25,903 bases of DNA from PUND01 sp046538345 (lineage in GTDB: Bacteria; Planctomycetota; Phycisphaerae; SM23-33): assembly GCA_046538345.1 (NCBI GenBank), contig JBKHJB010000011.1, forward strand, positions 1 to 25,903, in the 5' to 3' direction. Shown here piece by piece: positions 23,334-25,903 of this stretch (position 1 is its first letter; every line of letters starts with the position of its first letter). The notes beneath the pieces were generated by a model that ran no database searches, was not told where the DNA came from, and was given only the letters and a program-made list of their open reading frames with translations. The translations under genes were made by a program, and so were the position numbers.

Positions 23334-24505
23334 CTTGGTGTCGCTTTCCGTGTTGCGGCTGCGGACTGGTCGTAAACTTCCAGCAGCTCGTCCACGTGAC
23401 GTTCGATGGTCAGCTTGTCAGCCATCTCTCGGCAGGCGTCGGCGTGGCGCCGGCGCGACTCGTCGTCGGCAAGTTCAGCCATCGCGCGTACGACGTCGTC
23501 GATATCCCGCGGTGAGGGTACCACCACTCCGCCGCCGGCGGAAAGTATCTCCCCCGCGCCGTTGTAAACCGTGGTAATCGAGGGTATGCCCCACCGGGTG
23601 GCCTCGAGCACCACGCGGCTGCACGGGTCATACCAGCTAAGCAGGATGCAAGCGTCGGCCCCGGCGTACCAGGGGAAGACGTTGTCCGTAGGCGGCACGA
23701 ACACCACCCGTCCGCTTACGTTACATCGCTCGGCCCAACTGACGTAAAGCTCGGGACTGTCCCTGCCGACCACCACCAGCCGGGCGTCCGGACCTTGCTT
23801 CTCGCTGCGGAACCACTCCGCAAAGGCCGATATCGCCTCGCCCACGCCCTTAAGCTCCAGATTTGTGGCGATGGTAACGAAGACCACGGCCGATTCGTTC
23901 ACGTTAAGCTTTTGCCGCACAGCCGCTCGCCATTGGTCGCGTCGCGGGTCGGTGGGGTCGGGAACGTCCACGGCGTTATAGACCGTGCGGACACCATCGC
24001 TCCGCCCGTAGTAATGGCGGAACTCCTCGGCCACCATTTCGCTGACAGCGAGGCACTGGACGGAGCTGTCCTCCACTACGGCGCGTTCCATCTTGCCCAT
24101 GTACGCCCGGTGCAGATTCAGCGGCTCGACCGCCTTGCGGAAAGCCCGGCCCAGTCGGCCGCGACGGCGGAAGCTGGCGTCCCGCTGGGCGGGCACGGTG
24201 CCGCCGCGCGGTTGATACACGTCCGCGCCGGGAACCGGCAGCATGGCATGAGTCACGTCGAAGTCCCGCTCGTCCATTACCCGCCGCACGCCTTCCGTGA
24301 AGCTCCGCACCCGCTGGACGCGCATGGGCTTGCCCGCGTCGCCGACTTGCACCAGTTGCACGCCGGTGTGTGACCAGTCCCCTTCCTCACAGAGCACGGT
24401 AACCTCGTGCCCGCGCCGGACAAGCTCCGCGGCGATCTGGGCGGTGGACGCCTCCCGTCCGCCCCGCAGGACGTTCATGCGCTCTATGACCAGGGCAATT
24501 CTCAA
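23330..24505 (-). CDS. GT4-family glycosyltransferase (LPS-core-like), TTG start
   Basis: The chosen start is TTG at 24505, giving 391 residues (MRIALVIERMNVLRGGREAST). It is preceded by a perfect GGAGGT seven bases upstream (24513-24518) and overlaps the stop of the kinase gene (TTGA). The longer reading frame, from an ATG at 24637, would run 136 bases into that gene. The protein has the GT-B plan: a glycine-rich start, then KLNVNESAVVFVTIATNLELKGV, RLVVVGRDSP and DACILLSWYDPCSRVVLEATRWGIPSI. This is the family Ex7E motif with Asp (YDP) in place of the first Glu, as in many WaaG-like proteins. It probably transfers a hexose to a lipopolysaccharide-type core, judged by its neighbours; the sugar is unknown. 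Confidence 0.85.
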   Translation of the reverse strand: MRIALVIERMNVLRGGREASTAQIAAELVRRGHEVTVLCEEGDWSHTGVQLVQVGDAGKPMRVQRVRSFTEGVRRVMDERDFDVTHAMLPVPGADVYQPRGGTVPAQRDASFRRRGRLGRAFRKAVEPLNLHRAYMGKMERAVVEDSSVQCLAVSEMVAEEFRHYYGRSDGVRTVYNAVDVPDPTDPRRDQWRAAVRQKLNVNESAVVFVTIATNLELKGVGEAISAFAEWFRSEKQGPDARLVVVGRDSPELYVSWAERCNVSGRVVFVPPTDNVFPWYAGADACILLSWYDPCSRVVLEATRWGIPSITTVYNGAGEILSAGGGVVVPSPRDIDDVVRAMAELADDESRRRHADACREMADKLTIERHVDELLEVYDQSAAATRKATPR

Positions 24506-25329
24506 CTCTGGGACCTCCGATTGCGCCGCTGTGTGCGGCTGCGCATCGCGCGGACTTTCCGGTCGATGGCGCGCGACCAGCGGTCGGCAGTATCGGCAGC
24601 GCCTTCGAGATAACGCGACAGCAAATCGTTCCAGCAATTCTCAACCCACCAAGGAGGCATGGAGTATTTGAGCTGGGCGAGGTCCTTCACCCGCCAGCGG
24701 AAGTGTCGCCGGTGCGGGGCGAACACACGCGCCAAATCTATCAGGTAAAGTTCCGGTTTTCCGCCTGTCTCGTTCAGGAACACGTGCGACGCGTACAAAT
24801 CGCGATGGACCAGGCCGGCGCCGTGCAGACGTCGGAGCATATCACTCAGCCCGCGCGTCAGCTTCTCCAGTGCGTCGGTTCGGCCGGCGTTGCGGCAACG
24901 CTCGATAAATTCCTGCCCGCAGCGCTCCAGCGCGTCGCCGGGCACGGCGGTGACAATGATATAACTGCGTCCGCCGCCGAGGGGGCGGTGCTCCTCGCCC
25001 CAGACGACCGTTTGCATGGTCCGCACGTCCGCCGCGAGCACGCGGCGGATGTTCCGCGCTTCTGCGGCGGCAGGTGTGAGAAGCCGACCATGTGTCCGCA
25101 GCCGCCTGAGTCGTTCGCCCAGCGGTTCACTTTCATATCGCTTCAGGTAGAGTTGGTGTTCCGTGCCGGTCTCATCCGTCAGGGTCAGGCGGGTTCGGCG
25201 TCGGTGTTCCAGGCCGGGCTTGGAAAGCTCCTCCCCGCCGGCGTAAGCGAACGCCCCCCCGAGCGTGTCCAGCCCTTCCCGCTTCAGAGTCCTCGCCAGC
25301 GCATCGGATATGTCGCTCCGGGCGGTCAC
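24502..25329 (-). CDS. WaaP/KdkA-like lipopolysaccharide core kinase
   Basis: This 275-residue protein is a small protein-kinase-fold enzyme of the WaaP/RfaP/InaA type, which phosphorylates sugars of the LPS inner core on the cytoplasmic side. Kinase features: Lys63 (LYLKRY) and Glu90 for ATP binding, the catalytic loop VHRDLYASHVFL (His175, Arg176, Asp177) and the metal-binding Asp198 in LIDLARVFAP. These LPS kinases typically have HRDxxxxHxxL and IDLxRxxxP, as seen here. The gene starts with GTG at 25329, overlapping the stop of the heptosyltransferase gene (GTGA), with GGGAAAGG just upstream. Its neighbours on both sides make sugar-core glycosyltransferases, which fits core phosphorylation. 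The exact sugar is not determinable. Confidence 0.88.
   Translation of the reverse strand: MTARSDISDALARTLKREGLDTLGGAFAYAGGEELSKPGLEHRRRTRLTLTDETGTEHQLYLKRYESEPLGERLRRLRTHGRLLTPAAAEARNIRRVLAADVRTMQTVVWGEEHRPLGGGRSYIIVTAVPGDALERCGQEFIERCRNAGRTDALEKLTRGLSDMLRRLHGAGLVHRDLYASHVFLNETGGKPELYLIDLARVFAPHRRHFRWRVKDLAQLKYSMPPWWVENCWNDLLSRYLEGAADTADRWSRAIDRKVRAMRSRTQRRNRRSQS
24513..24518 (-). promoter_or_regulatory. Shine-Dalgarno deciding the TTG start of the GT4 gene
   Basis: GGAGGT on the minus strand lies seven bases before the TTG at 24505-24503, inside the end of the upstream kinase coding region. The position matches the first residue of the conserved GT-B beta strand (RIALVIERMN), so this start is preferred over the upstream ATG. 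Confidence 0.7.
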
Positions 25330-25903
25330 TGCCTTTCCCTCCCCGCAGGCGTCGCGAGCAGCTCATCGACCGCGTTGAACACCTGTTCGACACCTATCGC
25401 GTTCATGCACTGGTGATACAGCGGACCGGCGGGCTGCGGACAGACCGGCTTCTGGCACGGCGAGCAAGATACGGAGGTCCGTAATATGCGCTCGCGCTCG
25501 TAATCTATCCGCGCCCAGGCCGGGTCGGTGCTGCCGAATATGGTTACTACGCCGGCGCCCATCGCCGCCGCTACGTGCCTGGCGCCTGTGTCATTGGTCA
25601 CCACTACGTCGCACCGCCGGCATAGTGCTTTCAGCAACGACAAGCTGCTCTGCCGTCTTGCGAAGTTCGCCAGGGGGCGTTGGCTCATTGCTTCTTCCAC
25701 CTGCTCGGCAATCTCGCGTTCCGCCGGGGCGGCGTGGATGATGATTCCCGCCCCGCGGCGCTCGATGAGGGCGTCGGCGACGGCGGCGTATCTTTCGGGC
25801 GGCCACATCTTGCTGCTCCCGAAGGCGGCTCCGGGATTCAGCATCACCAGCGGAGCGGCGCCGTGGAAACCGGCGTCGCGAAGCATCGCGTCGGCGGCGC
25901 TCC
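25326..25903 (-). CDS. GT9 heptosyltransferase (WaaF-like), C-terminal part, runs off the window end
   Basis: The open frame continues to the right edge without a start, so the N-terminal half is missing; 192 full codons (including the stop) are present. The C-terminal Rossmann domain has LVMLNPGAAFGSSKMWPPERYAAVADAL, then VVVTNDTGARHVAAAMGAGVVTIFGSTDP and a cysteine-bearing end SVSCSPCQKPVCPQP followed by HQCMNAI, which is the pattern of WaaF-type ADP-heptose:LPS heptosyltransferase II. The reading seems more typical of WaaF than the GT9 gene at 21572-22651. It is the first gene seen of a four-gene coupled run with the kinase, GT4 and plsY. Identity is fairly secure, donor sugar inferred. 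Confidence 0.85.
   Translation of the reverse strand, partial: SAADAMLRDAGFHGAAPLVMLNPGAAFGSSKMWPPERYAAVADALIERRGAGIIIHAAPAEREIAEQVEEAMSQRPLANFARRQSSLSLLKALCRRCDVVVTNDTGARHVAAAMGAGVVTIFGSTDPAWARIDYERERILRTSVSCSPCQKPVCPQPAGPLYHQCMNAIGVEQVFNAVDELLATPAGRERQ

Noticed and set aside
1..25903. tRNA, rRNA, CRISPR array, transposase or integrase genes
   Set aside because: All long stretches are explained by protein genes and no repeat array, clover-leaf-like sequence or mobile-element protein was recognised by eye.

Overview
The window looks like chromosomal DNA of a high-GC Gram-negative bacterium with an outer membrane. I would place it, as an inference from gene content, in the Planctomycetota, probably a Phycisphaerae-like lineage. 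Clues are a secreted protein with two STN-like repeats of a type common in planctomycetes, McsA/McsB alongside lipopolysaccharide-type sugar transferases, and a large SPFH/ABC-exporter operon. Start/stop overlaps are frequent (ATGA, GTGA, TTGA, TAATG). I see no rRNA, tRNA, CRISPR array, insertion sequence or phage gene, and no gene-free stretch over 300 bp (the longest gap is 266 bp).

Layout. (1) 1-219, minus: N-terminal end of an AzgA-type purine permease, with a sigma70-like promoter whose -35 box lies inside a perfect palindrome. (2) 363-5679, plus: an APC amino-acid permease fused to a PTS EIIA domain, hemB (porphobilinogen synthase), a secreted STN-repeat protein and a deoxyhypusine-synthase-like enzyme that keeps the catalytic lysine. 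(3) 5702-15299, minus: a six-gene tightly packed unit. In transcription order it holds a 756-aa polytopic SPFH protein, an HflC-like SPFH protein, an HflK-like SPFH protein, an ABC ATPase, an ABC-2 permease and a membrane-anchored helical protein of unknown function. (4) 15452-16864, plus: a divergent second ABC-2-like permease with a good promoter. (5) 16861-18843, minus: a P1B metal-transport ATPase with its own promoter. (6) 19110-22651, plus: mcsA-mcsB (protein arginine kinase), a TIM-barrel sugar isomerase/epimerase-like protein and a GT9 glycosyltransferase. (7) 22671-25903, minus: a translationally coupled run of a heptosyltransferase (cut by the window edge), a WaaP/Kdo-kinase-like protein, a GT4 glycosyltransferase and plsY. 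This points to LPS-core and phospholipid synthesis.

The best candidate for an undescribed system is region 3 together with the divergent permease. Three SPFH proteins, one with about seven extra membrane helices, are encoded in one operon with an ABC exporter and an unknown membrane-anchored protein, with no FtsH in view. Other points to check are the palindrome on the azgA -35 box, the altered RDxxRA-like motif in McsB, the missing fourth cysteine in the third zinc knuckle of McsA, and the TTG start of the GT4 gene, supported by an ideal Shine-Dalgarno sequence.
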